A stretch of DNA of 64,000 bases from NCBI RefSeq assembly GCF_965200405.1, contig NZ_OZ241356.1:3100001-3164000 (forward strand). Reading direction: 5' to 3'. The stretch's first letter is position 1. Each line of letters opens with the position of its first letter. The DNA comes from Glacieibacterium sp965200405. GTDB taxonomy: Bacteria > Pseudomonadota > Alphaproteobacteria > Sphingomonadales > Sphingomonadaceae. The notes below the pieces were generated by a model. It saw only the letters and a list, made by a program, of their open reading frames with translations. It had not been told where the DNA came from and did no database searches. Positions 26,918-35,596 of this stretch are shown one piece after another. Both the position numbers and the translations under genes were made by a program.

Positions 26918-28297
26918 ATGACCACGGCACACAATTGGACTCCCGCCGGCTGGCGCTCCCACACGGCGCGTCAGTTGCCCAGCTATCCGGACCTGTCGGC
27001 GATCGCCGCGGCCGAGGCGGAGCTGCAATCATACCCACCGCTGGTCTTTGCCGGTGAAGCCCGCGACCTGACCGCAGCGCTCGCCGAAGTCGCCGAGGGC
27101 AAGGCCTTCCTGCTCCAGGGCGGCGACTGTGCCGAGAGCTTCGCCGAGTTCCACCCCAACAATATTCGCGACACGTTCCGCGTCATCCTGCAGATGGCCG
27201 TGGTCCTGACCTTCGCGTCGAAGCTTCCAGTGGTGAAGGTCGGGCGCATGGCCGGCCAGTTCGCCAAGCCACGCTCGGGCGACTTCGAGGTCATCGACGG
27301 CGTCTCGCTGCCCAGCTACCGCGGCGACAACGTCAACGGCATCGAGTTCACCGCCGAGGCGCGCCAGCCCGACCCGCAGCGCATGATGCGCGGCTATATG
27401 CAGTCGGCCGCCACGCTCAACCTGCTGCGCGCCTTCTCGACCGGCGGCTATGCCAATCTGCACCAGGTCCATAAATGGAACCTCGACTTCACCGGTAGGT
27501 CGCTCTGGTCGTCACAGTACCAGGAAGTCGCCGACCGCATCGGCGAGGCGCTCGACTTCATGGCGGCCTGCGGCATCTCGCCGGAGACGGTGCCGCAGCT
27601 GAAGGGCACCAGCTTCTTCACCAGCCACGAGGCGCTGCTGCTCGGCTATGAGCAGGCGATGACGCGGCAGGACAGCCTGACCGGCGACTGGTTCGACACG
27701 TCGGCGCACATGCTGTGGATCGGCGACCGCACCCGCTTCGAGGGCTCGGCGCACCTGGAGTTCCTGCGCGGCGTCGGCAATCCGATCGGGCTGAAGTGCG
27801 GCCCCAGCCTCGATCCCGACGAACTGCTCCGCCTGATCGACATCCTCAACCCGGGCAACACGCCGGGCCGCCTGACGCTGATCTCGCGCTTCGGGCATGA
27901 CAAGGTCGAGGCCGCCCTGCCCCGCCTGATCCGTGCCGTCCGCCGCGAGGGGCGCCATGTCGTGTGGTCGTGCGATCCGATGCACGGCAACACCATCAAG
28001 GGTGCCAGCGGCTACAAGACCCGTCCGTTCGACCGCATCCTGTCCGAGGTCCGCGGCTTCTTCGCCGTGCACCGCGCCGAAGGCAGCCATCCCGGCGGCA
28101 TCCATATCGAGATGACCGGCCAGAATGTCACCGAATGCACCGGCGGCGCCATCGCCATCACCGACGAGGGACTCGCCGATCGCTACCACACGCACTGCGA
28201 TCCGCGCCTCAATGCCAGCCAGAGTCTGGAGCTCGCCTTCCTGCTGGCCGAGGCGCTGAAGGATGCTCGTATCGGAACTGCTGCTGTAGCGGCTTGA
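26918..28297 (+). CDS. Class II 3-deoxy-7-phosphoheptulonate (DAHP) synthase
   Basis: 459 residues, typical of the plant/Mycobacterium-like class II enzyme that condenses PEP and erythrose-4-phosphate at the head of the shikimate pathway. Characteristic segments: NWTPAGWRSHTARQLPSYPD at the start, LQGGDCAESF (metal/PEP site), GRMAGQFAKPRS, NGIEFTAEARQPDPQRM, VWSCDPMHGNT and GGIHIEMTGQNVTECTGG. The ATG at 26918 begins exactly at the conserved N-terminus; earlier in-frame starts fall within the preceding gene. It lies 52 nt before tRNA-Glu. Confidence 0.95.
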   Translation: MTTAHNWTPAGWRSHTARQLPSYPDLSAIAAAEAELQSYPPLVFAGEARDLTAALAEVAEGKAFLLQGGDCAESFAEFHPNNIRDTFRVILQMAVVLTFASKLPVVKVGRMAGQFAKPRSGDFEVIDGVSLPSYRGDNVNGIEFTAEARQPDPQRMMRGYMQSAATLNLLRAFSTGGYANLHQVHKWNLDFTGRSLWSSQYQEVADRIGEALDFMAACGISPETVPQLKGTSFFTSHEALLLGYEQAMTRQDSLTGDWFDTSAHMLWIGDRTRFEGSAHLEFLRGVGNPIGLKCGPSLDPDELLRLIDILNPGNTPGRLTLISRFGHDKVEAALPRLIRAVRREGRHVVWSCDPMHGNTIKGASGYKTRPFDRILSEVRGFFAVHRAEGSHPGGIHIEMTGQNVTECTGGAIAITDEGLADRYHTHCDPRLNASQSLELAFLLAEALKDARIGTAAVAA

Positions 28298-28349
28298 CTT
28301 GGCGGGCGTGCGCCCATATCCACGCGCTTCGCTGCGGGGCTACCCCGAC

Positions 28350-28424
28350 GGCCCCTTCGTCTAGCGGTTAGGACGCGGCCCTCTCACGGCTGAAGCACGG
28401 GTTCGATTCCCGTAGGGGTCACCA
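28350..28424 (+). tRNA. tRNA-Glu (CTC)
   Basis: 75 nt with encoded CCA. The acceptor stem pairs GGCCCCT with AGGGGTC (one G-U). The anticodon arm is CGGCC-CTCTCAC-GGCTG with anticodon CTC, reading GAG. The T arm has the GTTCGATTC loop and a CGGG/CCCG stem. The discriminator base is A. Confidence 0.95.
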
Positions 28425-28499
28425 TTCTACAATCAGCCCTACATACCGACGAAGAAAGCCTTGCTTTCGCAATCGCTGCGGAAGCACCATCTGCGTCAC

Positions 28500-29270
28500 A
28501 TGAAAGAGCCTGACATCGGTCGCGTGATTCTCGTTGGCGCCGGTCCCGGTGCGCCCGACCTGCTGACCCTGCGCGCCGCGCGGGCGTTGGCGGCAGCCGA
28601 TGTCGTCGTCCATGACGGCCTGATCGATCCGGCCGTGCTCGATCTCGCACCGCCGCACGCGCGCCGCATCAGCGTCGCCAAGCAGCGCGCCCGCCACACC
28701 CTGTCGCAGGACAAGATCGGCGACCTGCTGGTGACCGAGGCGCGCGCCGGCAATCTCGTCGTCCGCCTCAAGGGTGGCGATCCGTTCGTCTTCGGGCGTG
28801 GCGGCGAGGAAGTCGCCGCCTGCCGCGCCGCTGATATCGCCGTCGAGGTCATCCCCGGCGTCTCCTCCGCTCTCGGTGCCGCCGCCGAGGCGCTGCTGCC
28901 GCTGACCCACCGCGACCACGCTTCGTCGGTCAGCTTCGTCGCCGGCCAATGCAAGGGCCTCAGCGACCAGAACTGGGCCGGCCTGGCGGGCAAGGGCCGT
29001 ACCCTGGTGATCTACATGGGCGTCAGCGCCGCCGACGCGATCGCCGAGAAGCTCATCGCCGACGGCCTCAGCCCCGACACACCCTGCGCCATTCTCGAGC
29101 GCGGCACCCTGCCCGGCTCGCGCGCGTTGCGGACCCTGCTCGCCGACCTCGGCGGTGCGGTGGTGCGCGAGAAGATCGCTTCGCCGGCGCTGCTGGTGGT
29201 CGGCGACGTCGCCGCCCTCGGCACTGCCGACAATGTCCTCATTCGACTGACCCAGAGCATCGACGCATGA
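28500..29270 (+). CDS. cobA: Uroporphyrinogen-III C-methyltransferase (siroheme synthesis)
   Basis: 256-residue SAM-dependent methylase that makes precorrin-2, the siroheme precursor needed by the sulfite reductase encoded two genes downstream. Family signatures: VGAGPGAPDLLTLRAARAL at the start, VRLKGGDPFVFGRGGEE and VIPGVSSA, plus DHASSVSFVAGQ. The ATG at 28500 gives the usual short lead; an upstream TTG in frame is less likely. It lacks the CysG dehydrogenase/ferrochelatase domain, so another gene must finish siroheme. It overlaps the next gene by ATGA and heads the sulfur-assimilation operon. Confidence 0.92.
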   Translation: MKEPDIGRVILVGAGPGAPDLLTLRAARALAAADVVVHDGLIDPAVLDLAPPHARRISVAKQRARHTLSQDKIGDLLVTEARAGNLVVRLKGGDPFVFGRGGEEVAACRAADIAVEVIPGVSSALGAAAEALLPLTHRDHASSVSFVAGQCKGLSDQNWAGLAGKGRTLVIYMGVSAADAIAEKLIADGLSPDTPCAILERGTLPGSRALRTLLADLGGAVVREKIASPALLVVGDVAALGTADNVLIRLTQSIDA

Positions 29271-29521
29271 TCAAGCTATTGACCGGAAACGACCTGCTGA
29301 CCGGCGACGTCGTCTGGTGGGACGGCAGCGGCTGGAGCCTGCACCTCGCCGATGCCGTCGAGGCAGGCCCCGAGCTGCTGGCCAAGACGATCGCCGAGGA
29401 GCGCATCAACGATGCCGCGCTGGTCGATGCAGTCCCGGGCAATCCCCCACGTCCACGCACCGCGCGCGAGCGTATCCGCGGCATCGGACCCAGCGTCCGT
29501 CCCGATCTGGCGAGAGTCTGA
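29267..29521 (+). CDS. DUF2849 family protein
   Basis: 84-residue small acidic/basic protein starting MIKLLTGNDLLTGDVVWWDG. Small proteins of this kind are regularly found between cobA/cysG and cysI in alphaproteobacteria. The biochemical role is unknown, but conserved placement suggests an accessory role in sulfite reduction or siroheme handling. ATGA overlap with cobA, and cysI starts one base after its stop, so expression is clearly coupled. Confidence 0.85.
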   Translation: MIKLLTGNDLLTGDVVWWDGSGWSLHLADAVEAGPELLAKTIAEERINDAALVDAVPGNPPRPRTARERIRGIGPSVRPDLARV

Positions 29522-29522
29522 C

Positions 29523-31157
29523 ATGTACAAGTACGATACATATGACCAGGCGATGGTCGATGCCCGCGTCGACGAGTTTCGCGACCAGGTCGAAGCCCGC
29601 CTCGCCGGCACCATCACCGAAGACCAGTTCAAGCCGCTGCGGCTGATGAACGGCCTGTACCTGCAGCTCCACGCCTACATGCTGCGCGTCGCCATCCCCT
29701 ATGGCACGCTGTCGGGCGACCAGCTTCGCGCGCTGAGCGACATCGCGCGCAAGTACGACCGCGACTATGCGCATTTCACGACGCGCCAGAACCTCCAGTA
29801 CAACTGGATCAAGCTGCAGGACGCCCCCGATATCCTCGCGGCGCTTGCCAAGGTCGAGATGCACGCCATCCAGACCAGCGGCAATTGCATCCGCAACATC
29901 AGCTCCGACCAGTTCGCCGGTGCCGCCGCCGACGAGGTCGCCGACCCGCGCCCCTACGCCGAGCTGCTGCGCCAATGGTCGAGCTTCCACCCGGAATTCA
30001 GCTACCTGCCGCGCAAGTTCAAGATCGCCGTCACCGCCAGCGACAACGACCGCGCCGCGATCCAGCTTCACGACATCGGCCTGCAGCTCGTGCGGCGCGA
30101 CGGGGTGCTGGGCTTCCGCGTCCTCGTCGGCGGCGGCATGGGCCGCACCCCGATGATCGGCCACTGGATCCGCGAGTTCATCCCGGTCGGCCAGTACCTC
30201 AGCTATTGCGAGGCGATCCTGCGCGTCTACAACCGCCACGGCCGCCGCGACAACATCTACAAGGCGCGGATCAAGATCCTCGTCCATGAGCTCGGCGCGG
30301 CGGAATTCACCCGCCAGGTCGAGGCCGAATGGGCGCTGACGGAGCCGCTGGGGCTCGACGCTCCCCAGGCCGAATACGACCGCATCGGCGCGTTCTTCGC
30401 CGATCCGGCCTACGACCTGTCGGCCAGCGACAGCCTCGACCGCTCGGACCCCGATTTCGCCGTCTGGGTCGACCAGAATGTCCACGCCCATAAGCAGCCC
30501 GGCTATGCCATCGTGACGATCAGCCTGAAGCCGCCGCGCGGCATTCCGGGCGATGCGTCCTCCGCGCAGATGGACCTGGTTGCTGACTTGGCGGAGCGGC
30601 TGAGCTTCGACGAGCTGCGCGTCACTCACGCCCAGAACCTCGTCCTGCCGCATGTCCGCAAGGACGACCTTTATGCGCTGTGGCAGGCGCTCGACGGTGC
30701 CGACCTGGCGACCCCGAACCTCGACCTGGTGACGGACATCATCGCCTGCCCCGGCCTCGATTACTGCGCGCTGGCCAATGCGCGTTCGATCCCCGTCGCC
30801 CAGAAGATCGCCGATCGCTTCGCCGATCTCGATCGCCAGCGCGACGTCGGCGAGTTGAAGATCAAGGTGTCGGGCTGCATCAACGCCTGTGGCCATCATC
30901 ATGCCGGCCACATCGGCATCCTCGGCGTCGACAAGAAGGGCGAGGAAGCTTACCAGCTGTCGCTCGGCGGCTCGGGCGCGGAAGACGCGTCGCTGGCCAA
31001 GATCCTCGGTCCGGCCTTCACCGAGGACGGCGTCGTCGAGGCTGTCGAAAAGATCATCGAGCGTTACCGCGCCGTGCGCACCTCGCCGCAGGAGCGCTTC
31101 CTCGACACCTACCGCCGCGTCGGCGACGCACCGTTCAAGGAAGCCGTTTATGGGTGA
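29523..31157 (+). CDS. cysI: Assimilatory sulfite reductase hemoprotein (nitrite/sulfite reductase family)
   Basis: 544-residue siroheme/4Fe-4S enzyme reducing sulfite to sulfide. The substrate/cofactor motifs HFTTRQNLQYNW and TSGNCIRNISSD lie in the first half. The cluster-binding cysteines are in CPGLDYC and GCINACGHHH, the latter giving the CxxxC that bridges iron-sulfur cluster and siroheme. The ATG at 29523 follows DUF2849 by one base; in-frame starts further upstream overlap that gene. It overlaps DUF934 by 8 nt. Nitrite specificity cannot be excluded by sequence, but the cysH and DUF934 neighbours point to sulfite. Confidence 0.93.
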   Translation: MYKYDTYDQAMVDARVDEFRDQVEARLAGTITEDQFKPLRLMNGLYLQLHAYMLRVAIPYGTLSGDQLRALSDIARKYDRDYAHFTTRQNLQYNWIKLQDAPDILAALAKVEMHAIQTSGNCIRNISSDQFAGAAADEVADPRPYAELLRQWSSFHPEFSYLPRKFKIAVTASDNDRAAIQLHDIGLQLVRRDGVLGFRVLVGGGMGRTPMIGHWIREFIPVGQYLSYCEAILRVYNRHGRRDNIYKARIKILVHELGAAEFTRQVEAEWALTEPLGLDAPQAEYDRIGAFFADPAYDLSASDSLDRSDPDFAVWVDQNVHAHKQPGYAIVTISLKPPRGIPGDASSAQMDLVADLAERLSFDELRVTHAQNLVLPHVRKDDLYALWQALDGADLATPNLDLVTDIIACPGLDYCALANARSIPVAQKIADRFADLDRQRDVGELKIKVSGCINACGHHHAGHIGILGVDKKGEEAYQLSLGGSGAEDASLAKILGPAFTEDGVVEAVEKIIERYRAVRTSPQERFLDTYRRVGDAPFKEAVYG

Positions 31158-31635
31158 TGTGCAGGACCAGTCGGCCGTCGCCGGTGCGCCCTCGCCCGCC
31201 CTCGACGATGCCCCGGCGCGGCTGCGTTTCCGCGACGATGCACCGTACGAGAGCCCGTTGGTGGCGCTGGCGGACTTCCTCGGCAACAGCAATGTCGCCG
31301 CGGTTCGGCTCGAGCCCGCCGACGATGCGCGGTCGCTGCTGCCGTTCATCGGCCGGCTGCGGCTGATCGAAGTCGCCTTCCCCAAGTACCGCGACGGTCG
31401 CGGCTATTCGGCGGCGCAGATCCTGCGCGAGGGCGGCTACACGGGCGAGCTTCGCGCCGCGGGCGACGTGCTGGTCGACCAGATCCGTTTCATGCGCCGT
31501 GTCGGCTTCGACAGTTTCGCGCCCAATGCTCCGCTCGATCCGGCACGGCTGGAGCGGGCGCTCAATCGTTATGCGTTCCAGTATCAGGGCGCCGCGGACG
31601 GCGCGAAGCCGATCTGGGAATTACGGCATGGCTAG
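31150..31635 (+). CDS. DUF934 family protein, sulfite-reductase associated
   Basis: 161 residues. Hallmark segments are AVRLEPADDARSLLPFIGRL, FPKYRDGRGYS and RAAGDVLVDQI with FMRRVGFDSF, all typical of DUF934. The family is tightly linked to cysI/cysH in proteobacteria and is thought to help sulfite reduction, perhaps as an electron-transfer or stability partner. The first 25 residues are variable and proline/alanine-rich. It overlaps cysI by 8 nt and cysH by 8 nt, indicating translational coupling. Confidence 0.9.
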   Translation: MGDVQDQSAVAGAPSPALDDAPARLRFRDDAPYESPLVALADFLGNSNVAAVRLEPADDARSLLPFIGRLRLIEVAFPKYRDGRGYSAAQILREGGYTGELRAAGDVLVDQIRFMRRVGFDSFAPNAPLDPARLERALNRYAFQYQGAADGAKPIWELRHG

Positions 31636-32371
31636 CCTCGCACAGGCGACGCCCGATCTCGACGTCATCGACACGACACCGCCGTTCACTCTCGACGATG
31701 TGGCGCGTCTGACGGCGAAATATGCCGGTGTGTCGACGCAGGACATGCTGCGCGATCTGCTGTCCGGCGAACTCAAGGGACGCGTCGCGGCGGTTTCGTC
31801 GTTCGGTGCGGAGTCGGCGGTGCTGCTGGCGATGGTCGCGGAGGTCGATACCTCGGTCCCGGTGATCTTCGTCAACACGCAGAAGATCTTCGGCGAGACG
31901 CTGGCCTACCGCGACGAACTGGCCGAGCGGCTGGGCTTCACCGACCTGCGCGTCTTCCGTCCCGATCCGTATCTGCTGGCCCAGAAGGACAAGACCAGTC
32001 TCCGTTGGAGCTTTGACCCCGACGGCTGCTGCGACCTGCGCAAGGTCGAGCCGCTGCGCCGTGCGCTGGCGCCGTTCGACGCCTGGATTTCAGGTCGCAA
32101 GGGCTTCCAGGCCGGGCGTGGCGCGCTGCCGCGCTTCGAGATCGACGAGGGCCGGTTGAAGGTCAACCCGCTCGCCGATTGGGACAAGCCAGCCCTGGAG
32201 GCGTATTTCGAGGCGGCGAGACTGCCGCGTCATCCGCTGGAGGCTCAAGGCTATCCGTCGGTCGGCTGCGTCCCCTGCACGACCAAGGTCCTGCCCGGCG
32301 AGGACCCACGCTCGGGTCGCTGGCGCGGCTGGGACAAGAGCGAGTGCGGCATCCACGAGCCGGTGTTCTGA
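31628..32371 (+). CDS. cysH: Phosphoadenylyl/adenylyl-sulfate reductase
   Basis: 247-residue enzyme reducing activated sulfate to sulfite with thioredoxin or glutaredoxin. The P-loop-like SSFGAESAVLL, the paired cysteines in DGCCDLRK and CVPCT form the 4Fe-4S-binding set (CC...CxxC) of APS-type reductases, and the catalytic Cys is in KSECGIH near the C-terminus. Presence of the cluster cysteines favours APS (adenylyl sulfate) as substrate. It is the last gene of the operon, overlapping DUF934 by 8 nt. Confidence 0.94.
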   Translation: MASLAQATPDLDVIDTTPPFTLDDVARLTAKYAGVSTQDMLRDLLSGELKGRVAAVSSFGAESAVLLAMVAEVDTSVPVIFVNTQKIFGETLAYRDELAERLGFTDLRVFRPDPYLLAQKDKTSLRWSFDPDGCCDLRKVEPLRRALAPFDAWISGRKGFQAGRGALPRFEIDEGRLKVNPLADWDKPALEAYFEAARLPRHPLEAQGYPSVGCVPCTTKVLPGEDPRSGRWRGWDKSECGIHEPVF

Positions 32372-32440
32372 GCGACCACCCGCTGTTCGGAGACCCCGGC
32401 GTCATTCCCCGCTGGAGATGACCCCGGGCGTCGGCCCCGC

Positions 32441-33088
32441 TTACTTGGTGACGTTGTAGGTCAGTGCCGCATCGTCGAGCTGGAAGCCGACCAGCACCTC
32501 GAAGGTCGAGGCACGGACCGCGGCGCGGATTTCAGGATCGGCCATCGGATCGACCATCGCGTCGAGGTCGGTCGCCTTGCGCTTGCGCGACAGGCGCGCC
32601 TGCAGCTCGGGCTTGAGCGTCGCTGCGGAGCGCAACACGCTGGCCTTGGCCGCGCCGGGGGCCTGGGCCCGCGCCTGGCCATCGGCAAAGTTCAGCGTCA
32701 CCTGGCCAAGCTGCTTGGATACCAGCAAATTGCCGCCCTGGACGACGCTGGCGAAGAACGGCAGCGTGATGACGCGCGCGCCGACGGTGTTGGTCCGGCG
32801 CGCCTGGACCGTGAAGCTGACATCGGTGCCCAGGGTGTCGGCACCTTCGGCGCAGACGCCGCGCAGGTCGGTGATCGTCGCCACGGTATCGACGGCATTC
32901 GCGTTGCGATCGGTGTCTCCGGCGGCGAACAGCGTCACGTCACCGGCGTAATAGGGCACCGCAACCGCCGGGCAGACGGAACGCTGGATCAGCAGTGGGT
33001 TACGCTCGCACCCGGCAAGCGCCAGCCCGGCAAGCGAGACCAGCAACAGCATCCGCGACTTCGACAAGATCGGCCCTTTCGGCAACAT
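32441..33088 (-). CDS. Predicted lipoprotein, unknown function
   Basis: 215 residues. The N-terminus MLPKGPILSKSRMLLLVSLA ends in a lipobox LALAGC (Cys near 27), so it is probably lipidated and placed on the periplasmic face of a membrane. The mature part has a beta-rich segment with a second Cys pair (SVCPAV, RGVCAEG) and an alpha-helical basic region (RLSRKRKATDLD). It is convergent with cysH and diverges from ispH. No named family recognised, though such proteins are common in sphingomonads. Confidence 0.7.
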   Translation of the reverse strand: MLPKGPILSKSRMLLLVSLAGLALAGCERNPLLIQRSVCPAVAVPYYAGDVTLFAAGDTDRNANAVDTVATITDLRGVCAEGADTLGTDVSFTVQARRTNTVGARVITLPFFASVVQGGNLLVSKQLGQVTLNFADGQARAQAPGAAKASVLRSAATLKPELQARLSRKRKATDLDAMVDPMADPEIRAAVRASTFEVLVGFQLDDAALTYNVTK

Positions 33089-33207
33089 TGCGGCTACTCA
33101 TAGAAAGGCCGGGCCTTTCCCACAAGCAATGCTCGGTCGCGGCGAATGCGGAGGCAAAGCGCCACGGGGAATGGCAATACGTCGCGACCTGCGGTAACAG
33201 GCGCATC

Positions 33208-34164
33208 ATGTCCGTGACCGCGCTGCCGCTTCCGTCGCTCAAGGTTCTCGTCGCCGCCCCGCGTGGGTTCTGTGCCGGCGTCGACCGGGCGATCACCATC
33301 GTCGAGCTGGCGATCGAGCGCTTCGGCGCGCCGGTCTATGTTCGCCACGAGATCGTCCATAACAAGTTCGTCGTCGACAGCCTGCGCGCCAAGGGCGCGG
33401 TCTTCGTCGAGGAACTCGACCAGGTGCCGGACGGCGTGCCGGTGATCTTTTCCGCGCACGGCGTTCCCAAGTCGATTCCGGCCGAGGCTACGGCGCGCGG
33501 GTTGAACTTCCTCGATGCGACCTGCCCGCTGGTCTCCAAGGTCCACCGCCAGGCCGAGCGTCTGGTCCAGCAGGAGCGGCACATTCTGTTCATCGGCCAT
33601 GATGGTCACCCCGAGGTGATCGGCACTTTCGGCCAGGTCGAGCGCGGCCAGATCACCCTCGTCGAGACGATGGAAGACGCCCGCACGATCATGGTCGCCG
33701 ATCCGACGCGCGTCGGCTTCCTGACCCAGACGACATTGTCGGTCGACGACACCGCCGAGATGGTCGAGGAGCTCAAGCGCCGCTTTCCGCTGATCGTCGG
33801 GCCGAAGGGCGAGGACATCTGCTACGCCACCTCGAACCGGCAGGCGGCGGTCAAGGCGATCACCGAGCATTGCGAGCTGCTGCTGGTGATCGGCGCGCCG
33901 AACTCATCGAACTCGCAGCGCCTGCGCGAGCTTGGGCAGCGCGAAGGTATCAAGGCGTTCCTGGTGCAGCGCGCCGCCGAGATCGACTGGGACTGGTTCG
34001 AGGGGATCAGCACGGTCGGGATCACCGCGGGTGCCTCGGCGCCGGAGCTGCTGGTGCAGGAGGTGCTGGCGCTGCTCGCCACCCGCTTCGAGCTGGCCAA
34101 GGAAGAAGTGACGACGACGATCGAGGACGTCGTCTTCAAGCTGCCGCGCGCGCTGACCAACTAG
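33208..34164 (+). CDS. ispH: 4-hydroxy-3-methylbut-2-enyl diphosphate reductase
   Basis: 318-residue last enzyme of the MEP isoprenoid pathway. The three cluster cysteines are Cys22 in PRGFCAGVDRAI, one in LDATCPLVSKVH and one in EDICYATSNRQ. The catalytic Glu region is followed by GAPNSSNSQRL and GITAGASAPE. The ATG at 33208 gives the standard lead before LKVLVAAPRGFC. It is followed one base later by thrB, so ispH, thrB and rnhA form one transcript. Confidence 0.96.
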   Translation: MSVTALPLPSLKVLVAAPRGFCAGVDRAITIVELAIERFGAPVYVRHEIVHNKFVVDSLRAKGAVFVEELDQVPDGVPVIFSAHGVPKSIPAEATARGLNFLDATCPLVSKVHRQAERLVQQERHILFIGHDGHPEVIGTFGQVERGQITLVETMEDARTIMVADPTRVGFLTQTTLSVDDTAEMVEELKRRFPLIVGPKGEDICYATSNRQAAVKAITEHCELLLVIGAPNSSNSQRLRELGQREGIKAFLVQRAAEIDWDWFEGISTVGITAGASAPELLVQEVLALLATRFELAKEEVTTTIEDVVFKLPRALTN

Positions 34165-34165
34165 G

Positions 34166-35128
34166 ATGGCAGTCTATACGCACGTCGACGCGGGTACGCT
34201 CGCGGCCTTGCTGCTGCGCTACGACATCGGCACCGCGGTCAGCTTCAAGGGCATCGCCGAGGGGGTCGAGAACTCCAACTACCTCGTCGAGACGACGCGG
34301 GGGCGCTACTTCCTGACCTTGTACGAGAAGCGCGTCGAGGCATCGGATTTGCCGTGGTTCCTCGCCCTGCTGACGCACTGCGCCGACGCCGGGTTGCCGG
34401 TGCCCCGTCCGATCGCCGACCGCTCCGGCAAGGCACTCCAGACCGTCGCCGGGCGCCCCGCCTGCCTCATCGAATTTGCCGTCGGCGTATCGGTCACCGA
34501 GCCGACTTCCGCCGAATCTTACGCGGTAGGCGCCGCACTCGGCCGATTCCACCATGCAGTCGCCGACTTTGCCATCGAACGCCCCAACGCCCTCGGACCC
34601 GCCGGCTGGGCCCAGGTCGCCGCCAGCTGCGCCGGCCAACTCGACCAGATCGAACCCGGCCTCGAAGCTCTCCTGACCGACGAACTAACCTTTCTCCAAA
34701 AATCCTGGCCCACCGCCCTCCCCCGCTCCACCATCCACGCCGACCTGTTCCCCGACAACGTCCTGATGCTCGGCGGCAAAGTCACCGCGCTGATCGATTT
34801 CTACTTCGCCTGCACCGATCTTAGGGCCTACGACATGGCCATACTCATCGTCGCCTGGAGCTTTTCCACCGACGGTCGCCACTTCGATCCCGCCATCGCC
34901 GCCGCATTGCTCGCCGGCTACTCGAGCACCAATGCCCTGACCGACCCCGAGCTCGCCGCCTTGCCGATCCTGTGCCGCGGCGCCGCGCTTCGCTTCGCCC
35001 TGACCCGTGCCTTCGACTGGCTCAACACCCCGGCCGATGCGCTGGTCACCCGCAAGGATCCCATGGCCTTCGCCCGCCGCCTGACCTGGTACACCAGCGC
35101 CACCCCCGCCCAGGTGATCGGCGCTTGA
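34166..35128 (+). CDS. thrB: Homoserine kinase (aminoglycoside-phosphotransferase-like type)
   Basis: 320-residue APH-fold kinase of the alphaproteobacterial/pseudomonad ThrB type, phosphorylating homoserine for threonine synthesis. It starts MAVYTHVD, with GVENSNYLVET and FLTLYEKR for nucleotide binding. HADLFPDNVL holds the catalytic Asp and LIDFYFACTD the metal-binding Asp. The 34.6-34.9 kb stretch looks slightly richer in C-ending codons with runs of CC, but the protein is normal. TTGA overlap with rnhA. Confidence 0.92.
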   Translation: MAVYTHVDAGTLAALLLRYDIGTAVSFKGIAEGVENSNYLVETTRGRYFLTLYEKRVEASDLPWFLALLTHCADAGLPVPRPIADRSGKALQTVAGRPACLIEFAVGVSVTEPTSAESYAVGAALGRFHHAVADFAIERPNALGPAGWAQVAASCAGQLDQIEPGLEALLTDELTFLQKSWPTALPRSTIHADLFPDNVLMLGGKVTALIDFYFACTDLRAYDMAILIVAWSFSTDGRHFDPAIAAALLAGYSSTNALTDPELAALPILCRGAALRFALTRAFDWLNTPADALVTRKDPMAFARRLTWYTSATPAQVIGA

Positions 35129-35583
35129 CCGATCTCCCCCACGTCGTCGTCGCCACCGACGGAGCCTGTAAAGGCAACCCCGGCATCGGCGGCTGGGGCG
35201 CCATCCTGCGCATCGCCGGCAAGGAGCGCGAGTTGATGGGCGCCGAAGCGCATACCACCAACAATCGCATGGAACTGACCGCCGCTGTCGAAGCCCTGAA
35301 CGCGCTGACCAAACCGTGTCGCGTCACCCTGTCGACCGATAGCAATTACGTCCGCGACGGCATCATGAAGTGGGTTCACGGCTGGCAGAAGAAGGGTTGG
35401 CGCACAGCTGCCGGAGCTGCCGTCAAGAACGTCGACCTATGGCAGGCCCTGATCGCCGCGACGGCCCGGCATCAAGTTACCTGGGTTTGGGTCAAAGGCC
35501 ATGCCGGCGACCCAGACAACGAGCGTGCCGACGGCCTGGCAAATGCCGCCATCGCAGCCCGGCGAGCTGGCGTAGCGACGTAG
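35125..35583 (+). CDS. rnhA: Ribonuclease HI
   Basis: 152-residue RNase H that removes RNA from RNA/DNA hybrids. Catalytic carboxylates: Asp in ATDGACKGNPG, Glu in NNRMELTA, Asp in STDSNYV and Asp in NERADGLA. The basic-protrusion segment WVHGWQKKGWRT is also typical. The start is most likely TTG at 35125, overlapping the thrB stop, since the preceding in-frame sequence lies within thrB and no ATG fits. Convergent with the following oxidoreductase, 13 nt apart. Confidence 0.95.
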   Translation: MTDLPHVVVATDGACKGNPGIGGWGAILRIAGKERELMGAEAHTTNNRMELTAAVEALNALTKPCRVTLSTDSNYVRDGIMKWVHGWQKKGWRTAAGAAVKNVDLWQALIAATARHQVTWVWVKGHAGDPDNERADGLANAAIAARRAGVAT

Positions 35584-35596
35584 AGAGTTGCGCGAG

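Noticed and set aside
29406..31385. A 659-codon open frame antisense to cysI.
   Set aside because: No start context or domain; cysI and its overlaps with neighbours explain the region.
32372..32440. Near-repeat of GACCCCGGCGTC and GACCCCGGGCGTC between cysH and the lipoprotein gene.
   Set aside because: Imperfect and short; could be a decayed repeat or weak bidirectional terminator, but evidence is too thin.
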